A DNA stretch of 64,000 bases from Oceanirhabdus sp. W0125-5 (lineage in GTDB: Bacteria; Bacillota; Clostridia; Clostridiales; Clostridiaceae): the NCBI RefSeq assembly GCF_027938815.1, contig NZ_CP115913.1, positions 902,001-966,000 of the forward strand. The letters are read 5' to 3'. This document shows, in pieces, positions 27,400 to 36,946 of the stretch. Position 1 is the first letter of the stretch. Every line of letters starts with the position of its first letter. The translations under genes and the position numbers were made by a program. The notes beneath the pieces are model-generated. The model was not told where the DNA came from. It did no database searches and saw only the letters and a list, made by a program, of their open reading frames with translations.

Positions 27400-28706
27400 T
27401 AATTAAGATTTGTTGTATAATTGCAGCAATAGTTCTTAGAGTATATGTTTCTAATGTTGAAAATCCAATAATTACATATAACATAAAAAGAGTTCCGGTG
27501 GAAATTTTGAATGAGGATAAACTGAAGTACAGTGGGTTAATATTGGTGGATGAAAATGGATACACTGTGGATCTAACTATAAAAGGTCCTACATCACAGG
27601 TAAAGAAACTTACTAAAGATGATTTTAAAGTAATGGTTGATTTAGATTCTTTAGCATTGAAAAAAGGGGAAAATAAAATACTTGTAACTGTTGAAGATTA
27701 TCCAAATGGAGTAAACGTTATTCAGAATCAACAAATGTTAATTCCTATTCATTTAGATGCGTATATAGAAAAAGAATTCAAGGTAAGTGTATCACTGAAG
27801 GGAAATCCGAAGCAGGGGTATTATGCACATAAAACAAATAAGAGCCCAGATAGTATTGTTGTTTCTGGTGCAGAAAAAGAAATAAGTCTAATTAAGATGA
27901 TTGTTGCCGAAGTTCAATTAGAAGGAGCAGATAAGGATGTAAACACTGAAGCAACAGTAAAAGCTGTAGACTCAACAGGGGCTGAAATAAAGAAAGTTGG
28001 ATTGTATCCGGATAAGATAAAAGTAAATATACCTGTGGACAAAACAAAATTAGTGCCAATAAAGGTAAATACATTTGGGGAGCTTGAGAAGAACTTACAC
28101 TTAAAATCAATATCTAGTAACATTCAAGAAATAAAAATTTCAGGAAATGAAAAGGAATTGGAGTTAATAGAGTTTATTGAAACAGAAAAAATAGATTTAC
28201 AATCTATAAAAGATAATGAAAACATTTCTCTAAAAATTGTAGTTCCAGAGGGGATAACTGTAATAGATGGAACTGAGTATGTTGAAATCAAAATAGAAAT
28301 AGAGAAAATAGTAGATAAAGATATTACTAGATTAATAACAATTTCAAATTTAGATGACCAGTTTAATACACAAATTCAATATAGAACTATAAATCTAAAA
28401 ATAAGAGGAATTGAGAGTGTTATTAAAGAGTTAGATTATGACAAAATTAAATGTATAGTAGATTTAGAAGGGTTAAAAGAAGGTATTCATATAGTGCCAA
28501 TTTATATTGAGAAACCTGAAAATATTGAAATAGTGCAATCGGATATAGAGTCCGTAAAGATTGAACTTGAAAAAAAAGAAGAGTTGAATGATGCTGCAAA
28601 TGAAAATGATGCAGAGAGTAACAATGAAGAGAATGAGGTAGATACAATAAACACAGAAAACAATAGTTCAGATGAGGATTTTGGAGAGACTACAGATAAT
28701 GAATAA
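27372..28706 (+). CDS. cdaR: CdaA regulator CdaR (YbbR-domain protein)
   Basis: CdaR binds CdaA in the membrane and modulates it. The 444 residues have one N-terminal membrane span (about 8-25) and then four extracellular YbbR-type beta domains of about 80-90 residues each. An acidic Asn/Glu-rich tail (about 405-444) ends the protein. The GTG start lies within the end of cdaA with AAGGTGA before it. In many Firmicutes glmM follows directly; here it is 30 kb away. Confidence 0.9.
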   Translation: MDQEKKKQLIIKICCIIAAIVLRVYVSNVENPIITYNIKRVPVEILNEDKLKYSGLILVDENGYTVDLTIKGPTSQVKKLTKDDFKVMVDLDSLALKKGENKILVTVEDYPNGVNVIQNQQMLIPIHLDAYIEKEFKVSVSLKGNPKQGYYAHKTNKSPDSIVVSGAEKEISLIKMIVAEVQLEGADKDVNTEATVKAVDSTGAEIKKVGLYPDKIKVNIPVDKTKLVPIKVNTFGELEKNLHLKSISSNIQEIKISGNEKELELIEFIETEKIDLQSIKDNENISLKIVVPEGITVIDGTEYVEIKIEIEKIVDKDITRLITISNLDDQFNTQIQYRTINLKIRGIESVIKELDYDKIKCIVDLEGLKEGIHIVPIYIEKPENIEIVQSDIESVKIELEKKEELNDAANENDAESNNEENEVDTINTENNSSDEDFGETTDNE

Positions 28707-28736
28707 TAAATCATAAACAAGAGAGGAATTTAATCA

Positions 28737-30326
28737 ATGATTAAAGTTAGTAATATAGTTTTAAATATAGAAGAGTCAATGGAAAAGTTAAAAATTAAAG
28801 CCGCTAGAAAAATTGGAATTCATCATAATGAAATAATATACATGAATATACTTAAGGAGTCTATTGATGCAAGAAAAAAAGATACTATTAAGTTCACTTA
28901 TACTGTAGAGGTAAAAGTTAAAAATGAAGAGAAGTTAGGAAGAAGGTTGCAAGGGAAAGACATATCTGTAATAAAGAAAAAAAGTAAAGAGAAATTCCCA
29001 TATGGAGAAAAACCTCTTAATAATAGACCAGTAGTAGTTGGTATGGGGCCTGCAGGTTTGTTTGCAGGTCTAACTCTAGCTAAACATGGATATAAACCGT
29101 TAATTATTGAAAGAGGTTCAGATGTTGATAAGAGAACTGAAGAGGTTCAGAAGTTTTGGGAAACAGGAAAGCTAAATCTTAATAGTAATGTTCAATTTGG
29201 AGAAGGGGGAGCAGGAACTTTTTCTGATGGAAAATTGACTACTAGAATTAAAGATATAAGATGTACTACTGTTGTTGAAGAGATGGTGAAAGCTGGAGCA
29301 CCAGAGGAAATCTTATACAAAAATAAACCTCATATAGGAACTGATATTTTAAAAGATGTTGTAAAGAATATTAGAGAAGAAATAATTGAATTAGGTGGAG
29401 AAGTAAGATTTGGAGCAAAACTTGAAGAGGTTATCATAAAAGATAACGTGGTTACAGGTATAAAAGTTAATGGTGAATTAATCTCTTGTGATGTAATTAT
29501 TATGGCAATAGGACATAGTGCTAGAGATACATATGAAATGTTATATGAAAAAGGAGTGCATATGGAATCAAAGCCATTTGCAATAGGAGTAAGAGTTGAA
29601 CATCCTCAAACTCTTATAGATACTAATCAATATGGTATTTATGCAGGACATGAAAGGCTTAAAGCAGCAGAATACAAATTAACATATACTACAGATGATA
29701 AAGAAAGATCAGTATATAGTTTTTGTATGTGTCCTGGAGGTTTTGTTGTTGCAGCAGCTTCAGAGGAAAATAGAGTTGTGACAAATGGTATGAGTTATTA
29801 TGCAAGAGATAATGAAAATGCTAATTCAGCTGTTGTTGTTTCTGTTGGTAATAAAGATTTTGGGGATAATCCTATGGATGCTATAGCATATCAGAGAAAA
29901 TATGAAGAATTAGCCTTTAAAACAGGTGGTGGAGATTATAAAGCTCCTGTTCAATTAATAAAAGATTTCATGGTAGGTAAAAAAACTACTGATTTACTAT
30001 CAGTTAAACCTACTTATACTCCAGGATATACACTTGCAAATATGGAAGAGTGTTTACCTATAGAGTTAATTGAACCATTAAGAGAAGGATTTGAAAACTT
30101 TGAAAGAAAAATAAAAGGATTTACTTATGGAGATGGAATAATGGTTGGAGTTGAAACAAGAACATCAGCTCCAGTAAGAATGAATAGAAGGGAAAATCTT
30201 CAAAGCTTAAATATTGATGGATTATATCCTTGTGGTGAAGGTGCAGGGTATGCAGGAGGAATAATTTCAGCAGCTGTCGATGGAATAAAATGTGGAGAAG
30301 AAATAATGAAAAATTGGGCTAAATAG
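28737..30326 (+). CDS. FAD-dependent dehydrogenase (COG2509 family)
   Basis: The 529 residues show an N-terminal extension of about 95 residues, then a dinucleotide-binding motif in VVVGMGPAGLFAGLTLAK. FGEGGAGTFSDGKL and a C-terminal CGEGAGYAGGIISAAVDG flavin segment follow. These match the uncharacterised FAD-dependent dehydrogenases often found beside cdaR in clostridia. The substrate is unknown. It begins 31 bases after cdaR with AGAGAGG before the ATG. Confidence 0.82.
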   Translation: MIKVSNIVLNIEESMEKLKIKAARKIGIHHNEIIYMNILKESIDARKKDTIKFTYTVEVKVKNEEKLGRRLQGKDISVIKKKSKEKFPYGEKPLNNRPVVVGMGPAGLFAGLTLAKHGYKPLIIERGSDVDKRTEEVQKFWETGKLNLNSNVQFGEGGAGTFSDGKLTTRIKDIRCTTVVEEMVKAGAPEEILYKNKPHIGTDILKDVVKNIREEIIELGGEVRFGAKLEEVIIKDNVVTGIKVNGELISCDVIIMAIGHSARDTYEMLYEKGVHMESKPFAIGVRVEHPQTLIDTNQYGIYAGHERLKAAEYKLTYTTDDKERSVYSFCMCPGGFVVAAASEENRVVTNGMSYYARDNENANSAVVVSVGNKDFGDNPMDAIAYQRKYEELAFKTGGGDYKAPVQLIKDFMVGKKTTDLLSVKPTYTPGYTLANMEECLPIELIEPLREGFENFERKIKGFTYGDGIMVGVETRTSAPVRMNRRENLQSLNIDGLYPCGEGAGYAGGIISAAVDGIKCGEEIMKNWAK

Positions 30327-30454
30327 CCTAGACTTTAATACGTAGAACTGACGAATTGATTATTACATAGCTTTTTAATAAAATATAAATTGGGAAATGA
30401 ATATATTGTGCTAAAATTCTGTTAAGGGAAATAATAATCATGGAGGGTAAATAA

Positions 30455-31546
30455 ATGAGCAAAAAAAGTTACATACTGGCAATAAATCCAGGATCTACAT
30501 CTACTAAGGTGGCGCTTTTTAATAAAATGGAAGAGTGCATTGTTAGTGAGAACGTATCACACAGTAGTGAAGAAGTGGGGAAATACGAAAAGATTTACGA
30601 CCAGAAGGATATGAGAACTGCTGTTATAATGAAGTGGCTTAAAGAAAAGGGTGTGTCATTAAATGAAATTGCTGCAGTTGTTGGTCGAGGAGGGTTATTA
30701 AGACCTATGCCAGGTGGAACATATACTGTTACACCAAAGATGATTGAAGATTTAAGAATTGGATATCAAGGTGAACATGCTTCAAACCTTGGAGGAATAA
30801 TTGCTAATGAGATAGCGAATAAGGTTGATATTCCAGCTATGATAGTTGACCCTGTTGCAGTTGATGAAATGGAAGATGTAGCTAGAATATCAGGTATACC
30901 TGAATTAAATAGAGTATCTTTGGTTCATGCATTAAATATTAAAGCCGTAACAAGAAGAGTATGTGCAAAAAAAGGATTGGAATTGGATGACTCTTCATTT
31001 ATTGTTGCGCACCTTGGAGGAGGAATATCAATTTCTCCAATATTAAATGGAAGAATATTAGACGTGAATAATGCAAATGAAATGGGACCTTTTTCACCAG
31101 AAAGAGCTGGGGGACTACCAGTTGGGGATGTTGTTAAGCTTGCCTTCAGTGGAAAATACAATTATAAGGAATTGAAAAAGAAAATTATAGGTAAAGCAGG
31201 ATTAGTAGGATATCTAGGAACAAATGATGGTAGAGAAGTTGATAAGCTTATTGAAAATGGCGATGAAAAAGCTGAACTTATTTTTAAAGCTATGGCATAT
31301 CAGATTGCAAAAGAAATAGCAGGAATGTCAATTGCGTTAAAAGGTAAAGTGGATGCAATAATCTTGACAGGTGGTTTAGCATATAATGAACGTCTTCAAA
31401 ATTGGATTAAAGAGAGAGTTGAATTTATAGCTCCTGTAGAACTTGTACCAGGAGAAGATGAAATGTTAGCATTAGCACAAGGTGCTATTAGAGTTATAAA
31501 AGAGGAAGAGAAAGCTAAAATATATGAAAATGAGGTGCAGATGTAA
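30455..31546 (+). CDS. buk: Butyrate kinase (first copy)
   Basis: An acetokinase-family enzyme that makes ATP from an acyl phosphate, usually butyryl or branched-chain. The 363 residues have the phosphate loop [28 protein letters not shown] and ILTGGLAYNE. GGAGG-type site before the ATG. Its last codon overlaps the ptb start by one base, so the two are co-translated. A second kinase gene follows ptb, and the two proteins differ enough to suggest different acyl preferences. Confidence 0.93.
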   Translation: MSKKSYILAINPGSTSTKVALFNKMEECIVSENVSHSSEEVGKYEKIYDQKDMRTAVIMKWLKEKGVSLNEIAAVVGRGGLLRPMPGGTYTVTPKMIEDLRIGYQGEHASNLGGIIANEIANKVDIPAMIVDPVAVDEMEDVARISGIPELNRVSLVHALNIKAVTRRVCAKKGLELDDSSFIVAHLGGGISISPILNGRILDVNNANEMGPFSPERAGGLPVGDVVKLAFSGKYNYKELKKKIIGKAGLVGYLGTNDGREVDKLIENGDEKAELIFKAMAYQIAKEIAGMSIALKGKVDAIILTGGLAYNERLQNWIKERVEFIAPVELVPGEDEMLALAQGAIRVIKEEEKAKIYENEVQM

Positions 31547-32457
31547 TGGTTAACAGTTTTGAAAGCGTATTAAGAAAAGCAAAAGAAATTGAAAGAAAAA
31601 CTGTTTCAGTAGCAGTTGCTCAAGATGAACACGTTCTTGAAGCGGTAAAAGCAGCAAATGAACAAGGGATTGCTAATGCAATACTTGTTGGTGATGAGAC
31701 TAAAATAAGAGAGATTGCTGCAAAAATTGATATGGATTTAAGTAATGTTGAAGTAATAAACGAATTAGATATAAAGAAAGCAGCTAGAATTGCAGTTGAA
31801 TGTGTTTCAAGTAAAAGAGCGCATATGGTTATGAAGGGATTAATAGATACTGCAAACTTCTTAAGAGCTGTATTAGATAAAGAGATTGGTTTAAGAACAA
31901 AAGGGTTAATGTCTCATGTGGCAGTATTTGAAGTGCCAAAATTTGATAGATTAATATTAGTAACAGATGCTGCTATGAACAAGTATCCTGATCTTAATGA
32001 AAAGGTTGAAATTGTAAAGAATGCAGTTACAGTTTCTAAAGCATTAGGAACAGAACTTCCTAAAGTAGCACCTATTTGTGCAGTAGAGGTTGTTAATCCT
32101 AAAATGCCTCCAACTTTAGATGCAGCAGCATTATCACAAATGAACGCAAGAGGACAAATCAAAGGATGCTTAATTGATGGACCACTAGCAATCGATAATG
32201 CATTATCAGAAGAAGCTGCAAAACATAAAGGAATCGACAGTCCAGTGGCTGGAAAAGCTGATATAATGTTAATGCCTAATATTGAAGCTGGTAATGTAAT
32301 GTACAAAACATTAGCATTTACAACTGAAAGTAAGAATGGTGGGCTTTTAATAGGAGCTGCAGCACCAGTTATAGTTACATCAAGAGCGGATTCATATGAA
32401 ACTAAGATGAACTCAATTGCTTTGGCAGCATTAGTTGCAGAGTTATTAAATAAATAG
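31546..32457 (+). CDS. ptb: Phosphate butyryltransferase
   Basis: Converts butyryl-CoA (or a branched acyl-CoA) and phosphate to the acyl phosphate used by butyrate kinase. The 303 residues are full length and carry the family segments KGLIDTANFLRAVL, SHVAVFEVPKFDRL and GCLIDGPLAIDNA. It is sandwiched between two kinase genes, unlike the usual ptb-buk pair. Confidence 0.94.
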   Translation: MVNSFESVLRKAKEIERKTVSVAVAQDEHVLEAVKAANEQGIANAILVGDETKIREIAAKIDMDLSNVEVINELDIKKAARIAVECVSSKRAHMVMKGLIDTANFLRAVLDKEIGLRTKGLMSHVAVFEVPKFDRLILVTDAAMNKYPDLNEKVEIVKNAVTVSKALGTELPKVAPICAVEVVNPKMPPTLDAAALSQMNARGQIKGCLIDGPLAIDNALSEEAAKHKGIDSPVAGKADIMLMPNIEAGNVMYKTLAFTTESKNGGLLIGAAAPVIVTSRADSYETKMNSIALAALVAELLNK

Positions 32458-32597
32458 AGTTATTAACGAGAGAATCTACTGTGAAATTTTATTTAAACAA
32501 GTCCAAAATCTCAAAGGTTTAATGAGTTATGGAATTGTTTAAATAAATTATTGAACTGAGATATCTAAAACGAGAGAGAATTTAGGAGGAAATGTAA

Positions 32598-33668
32598 ATG
32601 TCTATGAAAATGTTAGTTATTAATCCAGGTTCAACGTCTACAAAAATTGCTGTTTATGAAGATGAAAAAGCTATAGTTTTAGAAACTTTAAGACACACTG
32701 CAGAAGAGATAGGAAGATATGCTTCAATTTTTGAGCAGTTTGATTTTAGAAAAGATGTAATATTAAAAGTATTAAAAGATAAGAAATTTGATATAAATGA
32801 ATTAGATGCTGTAGTTGGTAGAGGTGGATTACTTAAACCAATCGAAGGTGGAACATATGATGTTAATGAGGCAATGCTTGAAGATTTAAAAGTTGGAGTA
32901 CTTGGACAACATGCTTCAAATCTTGGTGGAATAATTGCTAATGAAATAGCTAAAGGATTAAATATTCCTTCATATATTGTTGACCCAGTTGTTGTTGATG
33001 AAATGGACGAGGTTGCAAGAGTTTCTGGTATGCCTGAAATTGAAAGAATGAGTATATTCCATGCTCTTAACCAGAAGGCAGTTGCTAAAAGATATGCTAA
33101 GGAAAATGATAAAAAATATTCAGATGTGAATGTTATTGTAGCTCACTTAGGTGGAGGAATATCTGTAGGGGCTCATAGAGATGGAAGAGTAATTGATGTT
33201 AATAATGCATTAGATGGAGAAGGTCCATTCTCACCAGAAAGATCTGGCGGATTACCAATTGGATCTCTTGTTAAGATGTGTTATAGCGGAAAGTATACTA
33301 TCCAAGAAATTAAAAAGAAGATCACTGGAAAAGGTGGAATTGTTGCTTACTTAGGAAGTAATGATACTAGAGAAGTAGGTAAAATGGCTGATGCTGGTGA
33401 TGAAAAAGCTAAATTAATTCAAGATGCTATGGCTTATCAAGTAGCAAAAGAGATTGGTCAATGTGCAGCTGTTCTAAGTGGAAAAGTAGATGCAATAATC
33501 TTAACAGGTGGAATTGCATACAGTAAATATATCACTGAATATATTAGTGAAAGAGTTGAATTTATAGCACCAGTTGTTATTTATCCAGGAGAAGATGAGA
33601 TGCTTGCATTAGCACAAGGAGCTCTTAGTGTTCTTAATGGAGAAGAGGAAGCGAAAGAATATAAATAA
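32598..33668 (+). CDS. buk: Butyrate kinase (second copy)
   Basis: Second acetokinase-family kinase, 356 residues, with [31 protein letters not shown] and [11 protein letters not shown]. It lies 140 bases after ptb with its own TTTAGGAGG site, so it may also be transcribed separately. It ends just before a hairpin-chain repeat element whose edge begins within its stop region. Confidence 0.93.
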   Translation: MSMKMLVINPGSTSTKIAVYEDEKAIVLETLRHTAEEIGRYASIFEQFDFRKDVILKVLKDKKFDINELDAVVGRGGLLKPIEGGTYDVNEAMLEDLKVGVLGQHASNLGGIIANEIAKGLNIPSYIVDPVVVDEMDEVARVSGMPEIERMSIFHALNQKAVAKRYAKENDKKYSDVNVIVAHLGGGISVGAHRDGRVIDVNNALDGEGPFSPERSGGLPIGSLVKMCYSGKYTIQEIKKKITGKGGIVAYLGSNDTREVGKMADAGDEKAKLIQDAMAYQVAKEIGQCAAVLSGKVDAIILTGGIAYSKYITEYISERVEFIAPVVIYPGEDEMLALAQGALSVLNGEEEAKEYK

Positions 33669-33913
33669 AACCATAATTGAGAATTGAGAATGTAGAATGG
33701 AGAATGATGGACATTTCTCTCCGAGAAATTTTAATTTTATTGTTCCTTGGACAATAAAGGGATACTCGTTTCATTTGTATGAAACATTGTATTTAACTAC
33801 AATATTTTATCTAAAGATAAAATGAGAAAAACCTATTGAGCTAAAGAACAATAAAATGTAGTTTCTGCCTTAGCAGAAACATCCATCATTCTCAATTCTC
33901 AACTCTCAATTTG
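33664..33913 (-). repeat. Hairpin-chain repeat element, copy A (inverted orientation)
   Basis: About 240 bases flanked by imperfect terminal inverted repeats of period-7 units. The left end has AATTGAG, AATTGAG, AATGTAG, AATGGAG and then AATGATGGA; the right end is the reverse complement type ending TCAATTTG. Between them lie successive hairpins: ATTTCTC/GAGAAAT, TTTATTGT/ACAATAAA, GTTTCAT/ATGAAAC, ATTGTA/TACAAT, ATTTTATCT/AGATAAAAT, GTTTCTGC/GCAGAAAC. Copies B and C carry the same block on the other strand. No ORF is inside. Confidence 0.85.
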
Positions 33914-33921
33914 TTTCTATC

Positions 33922-33946
33922 AAGCACATAGGTTGTGCTTTTTTTA
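33922..33946 (+). terminator. Terminator downstream of the second buk
   Basis: Stem AAGCACA / TGTGCTT with a short loop and a T run (33939-33945), just after repeat element A. Confidence 0.8.
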
Positions 33947-34101
33947 CCTCAGTTGATGCAATAAAATAATCATTTCTAATCAAAAATGAAATATTAATGT
34001 CAATTGATTGATTTTTTATAAAAAATCACAATCACTATGTTTTTTTTAAATAATATATGGTATATTATTATTAAAGATTAAGCATAAGGTGGTGATACAA
34101 A

Positions 34102-34782
34102 ATGAGTAGAATTAGCATATTTACAGGCCACTTTGGGAGCGGAAAGACTGAAATATCAATTAATTATGCAATAAAACTTGCAGAGCAAGGAAAAAAAGTT
34201 GTCATAGTTGATTTAGATGTAGTAAATCCGTTTTTTTGTGTTAGAGAGCTAAAAGAGCAGTTAGAAGAAAAAGGTATTAAAGTTATTTCATCAAACCCTG
34301 ATTATGTAAATGCTGAACTTATGGTGGTACCACCAGAGGTACTTTCAGTATTTCATGATAAGAGCTATGAGGTTGTTATAGATATTGGTGGCGATGATAT
34401 GGGTGCAACTGCATTAGGACAGTATAATAAATATATAAAAGCTGAGCCTTATGAGATGTTTTTTGTAATAAATACTAATAGACCATTTACTCAAGATTCC
34501 AAAACTGCTGAAGAGTACGTTCAAGAAATTGAATATGCTTCAAGGTTAAAAGCCACTAAATTGATTAGCAATACTAACTTGTCTTATGAAACAACTGAAG
34601 AGGATATTCTTAAGGGAGACAGAGAAGTAACAGTTCTTTCAGAAAGATTAGGAATTCCTTATGCGTACACTGTATGCAGGCGTGATTTTGAGGACATAAT
34701 AAAAGGAAAAGTTAAAGGGGAAGAAATATTTCCAATTGACATCTTTATGATGCCGCCTTGGAGAGCATTTATGGCAGATTAA
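34102..34782 (+). CDS. MinD/ParA-like P-loop ATPase
   Basis: The 226 residues open with the P-loop FTGHFGSGKTEISINYA, a deviant Walker A of the SIMIBI class, then VVIVDLDVVNPFF and VVIDIGGDDMGAT as the second and third metal-binding strands. Such ATPases can mature metalloenzymes or transfer Fe-S clusters. Since the oxidoreductase genes follow in the same direction 120 bases on, a maturation role for that iron-sulfur enzyme is possible but unproven. Confidence 0.75.
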   Translation: MSRISIFTGHFGSGKTEISINYAIKLAEQGKKVVIVDLDVVNPFFCVRELKEQLEEKGIKVISSNPDYVNAELMVVPPEVLSVFHDKSYEVVIDIGGDDMGATALGQYNKYIKAEPYEMFFVINTNRPFTQDSKTAEEYVQEIEYASRLKATKLISNTNLSYETTEEDILKGDREVTVLSERLGIPYAYTVCRRDFEDIIKGKVKGEEIFPIDIFMMPPWRAFMAD

Positions 34783-34902
34783 AATTAATTTATTATATAT
34801 TATTATGGTTTAAATCTTCTAAATATTAAGTATTATTTCAGCAATACGTTTCTTAAAAGGAATGAATGATAATGGTAATATGTATAAGGAGGGAAAAGGT
34901 CA

Positions 34903-35112
34903 ATGGCAAAAGTAATTTTTAGAGAAGAAAGATGTAAGGGCTGTGGTCACTGTTTAGTAGCTTGCCCTAAAAAGATTATTAGCTTTTCTGAAGGATTAAA
35001 CGTTAAAGGGTATCATCCAGCAACTGTGACAGAAGACAAGATGAAAGATTGTATCGGATGTGGTTCTTGTGGAAAAATTTGTCCAGATTTAGTTATTACT
35101 GTTGAAAGATAA
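34903..35112 (+). CDS. 2-oxoacid:ferredoxin oxidoreductase delta subunit (2x[4Fe-4S] ferredoxin)
   Basis: This 69-residue ferredoxin subunit passes electrons from the oxidoreductase. Two cluster motifs are visible, CKGCGHCLVACP (about 12-23) and CIGCGSCGKICP (about 49-60). GGAGGG precedes the ATG. It is the first gene of a delta-alpha-beta-gamma set. The alpha subunit ATG lies 14 bases after its stop, with AAGGAGG between. Confidence 0.92.
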   Translation: MAKVIFREERCKGCGHCLVACPKKIISFSEGLNVKGYHPATVTEDKMKDCIGCGSCGKICPDLVITVER

Positions 35113-35125
35113 GGAGGTATTTACA

Positions 35126-36196
35126 ATGGGTGAAAAGGTTTTAATGAAGGGTAACGAAGCTATTGCAGAAGCTGCGATTAGATCAGGTTGTGAAGCATTC
35201 TACGGTTATCCAATAACACCTCAAACTGAGGTATCAGCATATATGGCAAAGAAAATGCCTAAAATAGGAAAAGTATTTTTACAAGCAGAAAGTGAAGTTG
35301 CTGCAATAAACATGGTTTATGGAGCTGCAGGAGCAGGGGTTAGAGTTATGACTTCATCTTCATCTCCAGGAATAAGCTTAAAAGCAGAAGGTATTTCATA
35401 TATTGCAGGAGCAGAGCTTCCATGCGTTATTATAAATATAGTAAGAGGAGGCCCTGGTTTAGGAGGAATCCAACCAGCACAATCTGACTACTTCCAAGCT
35501 ACTAAAGGTGGAGCACACGGAGATTTCAAAATGCCAGTTTATGCTCCAAGTTCAATTCAAGAAATGGTTGACCTTGTACAAGAGGGATTTGATGTAGCAG
35601 ATATATACAGAACTCCAGTTATGGTAGTTGGAGATGGTATGTTAGGTCAAATGATGGAACCAGTTGAATTTAAAGAGAGAGAGCAAAGAGAACTTCCAGA
35701 AAAAACTTGGGCTGCTGCAGGGTTAAATGGAAGAACACAGCACAACATAATCAACTCTTTATTCTTAAAACCAGAAGAATTAGAAGAGCATAACTATAAG
35801 TTAGCTGCTAAATATCAAGAAATTGAAAAGAATGAAACTAAATATGAAATGTTTAACTGTGAAGGTGAAACTGATTTAATAATGGTTGCTTACGGAACAA
35901 CAGCTAGAATCTGTAAGAATGTTGTTAAAATGGCTGAAGCAGAAGGAATCAAGCTTGGTTTAATTAGACCAATTACTATTTGGCCTTATCCAGTTGAAGC
36001 TTTCAACAAAACTATTGATAATACTAAGCATGGTTATATATCAGTAGAGATGAGTTGTGGACAAATGATTGAGGATGTAAGATTAAGCGTTGAAGGAAGA
36101 AAACCAGTTCATTTCTATGGAAGAGTGGGTGGAATGGTTCCACATCCAGAAGATATCCTTAACAAAGTTAAAGAGATCGTAGGAGGTGCAAAATAA
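35126..36196 (+). CDS. vorB: 2-oxoacid:ferredoxin oxidoreductase alpha subunit (VorB/KorA type)
   Basis: This subunit forms the substrate-side pyrimidine domain of a thiamine-dependent enzyme that turns a 2-oxoacid and CoA into acyl-CoA, CO2 and reduced ferredoxin. ATG 35126 is chosen for its AAGGAGG site; the reading frame extends eight codons upstream without one. The 356 residues include GNEAIAEAAI, the conserved YGYPITPQTE loop and SSSPGISLKAEG. Its one-base overlap with the beta gene implies coupled translation. Branched-chain oxoacids are the likely substrate given buk-ptb-buk nearby, but 2-oxoglutarate is possible. Confidence 0.9.
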   Translation: MGEKVLMKGNEAIAEAAIRSGCEAFYGYPITPQTEVSAYMAKKMPKIGKVFLQAESEVAAINMVYGAAGAGVRVMTSSSSPGISLKAEGISYIAGAELPCVIINIVRGGPGLGGIQPAQSDYFQATKGGAHGDFKMPVYAPSSIQEMVDLVQEGFDVADIYRTPVMVVGDGMLGQMMEPVEFKEREQRELPEKTWAAAGLNGRTQHNIINSLFLKPEELEEHNYKLAAKYQEIEKNETKYEMFNCEGETDLIMVAYGTTARICKNVVKMAEAEGIKLGLIRPITIWPYPVEAFNKTIDNTKHGYISVEMSCGQMIEDVRLSVEGRKPVHFYGRVGGMVPHPEDILNKVKEIVGGAK

Positions 36197-36945
36197 TGGC
36201 GGTAGTATTTCAACCAACTAAAGGTTTAGTAGATGTACCTACTCATTACTGTCCAGGATGTACTCATGGAGTAATACACAGACTTGTAGGAGAGGTATTA
36301 GAAGAGTTAGAAGTTATTGATAAAGCAATAGGGGTTGCGCCTGTTGGATGTTCAGTTTTAGCATATGACTATTTTGCATGTGATATGTTTGAGGCAGCAC
36401 ATGGTAGAGCGCCAGCTGTTGCAACTGGAGTTAAGAGAGTTAAACCTGATTCAGTGGTATTTACATACCAAGGAGATGGAGACTTAGCGGCTATTGGTAC
36501 TGCTGAAATAGTACACGCAGCAGCTAGAGGAGAGAATATTGTTACAATATTCGTAAATAACTGTATCTATGGAATGACTGGTGGACAAATGGCTCCAACA
36601 ACATTACCAGGTCAAGTTACTCAAACTTCTCCATATGGAAGAGATTTAAAAACACAAGGTAATCCAATAAGAGTATCTGAAATGTTAGCTACTTTAGATG
36701 GACCTTGTTTCATTGAAAGAGTATCTGTTGATACTGTTCCAAACATAAATAAAGCAAAGAAAGCTATAAAGAAAGCTTTCCAAAACCAAATTGATGGTAA
36801 AGGTTTTTCAATGGTAGAGGTTCTTTCAGTATGTCCTACTAACTGGGGTATGTCACCAGTAGAATCTATGACATGGCTGCAAGAGAATATGATCCCATAT
36901 TATCCTCTTGGGGTTAAAAAAGACACATCAATGGAGGTAAAATAG
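36196..36945 (+). CDS. 2-oxoacid:ferredoxin oxidoreductase beta subunit (TPP-binding)
   Basis: This subunit binds thiamine diphosphate. The 249 residues hold the cofactor-binding motif GDGDLAAIG through NNCIYGMTGGQ (near 97-128), and the cysteines of HYCPGCTHG near the N-terminus. Short beta subunits lacking an own ferredoxin domain are typical of the four-subunit VOR/KOR group. It overlaps alpha by one base and precedes gamma by one base. Confidence 0.92.
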   Translation: MAVVFQPTKGLVDVPTHYCPGCTHGVIHRLVGEVLEELEVIDKAIGVAPVGCSVLAYDYFACDMFEAAHGRAPAVATGVKRVKPDSVVFTYQGDGDLAAIGTAEIVHAAARGENIVTIFVNNCIYGMTGGQMAPTTLPGQVTQTSPYGRDLKTQGNPIRVSEMLATLDGPCFIERVSVDTVPNINKAKKAIKKAFQNQIDGKGFSMVEVLSVCPTNWGMSPVESMTWLQENMIPYYPLGVKKDTSMEVK

Positions 36946-36946
36946 T

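Noticed and set aside
30455..33668. Possibility that one of the two butyrate kinase genes is acetate kinase
   Set aside because: Both have the length (356-363) and sequence segments of butyrate kinase and flank ptb; no pta is present.
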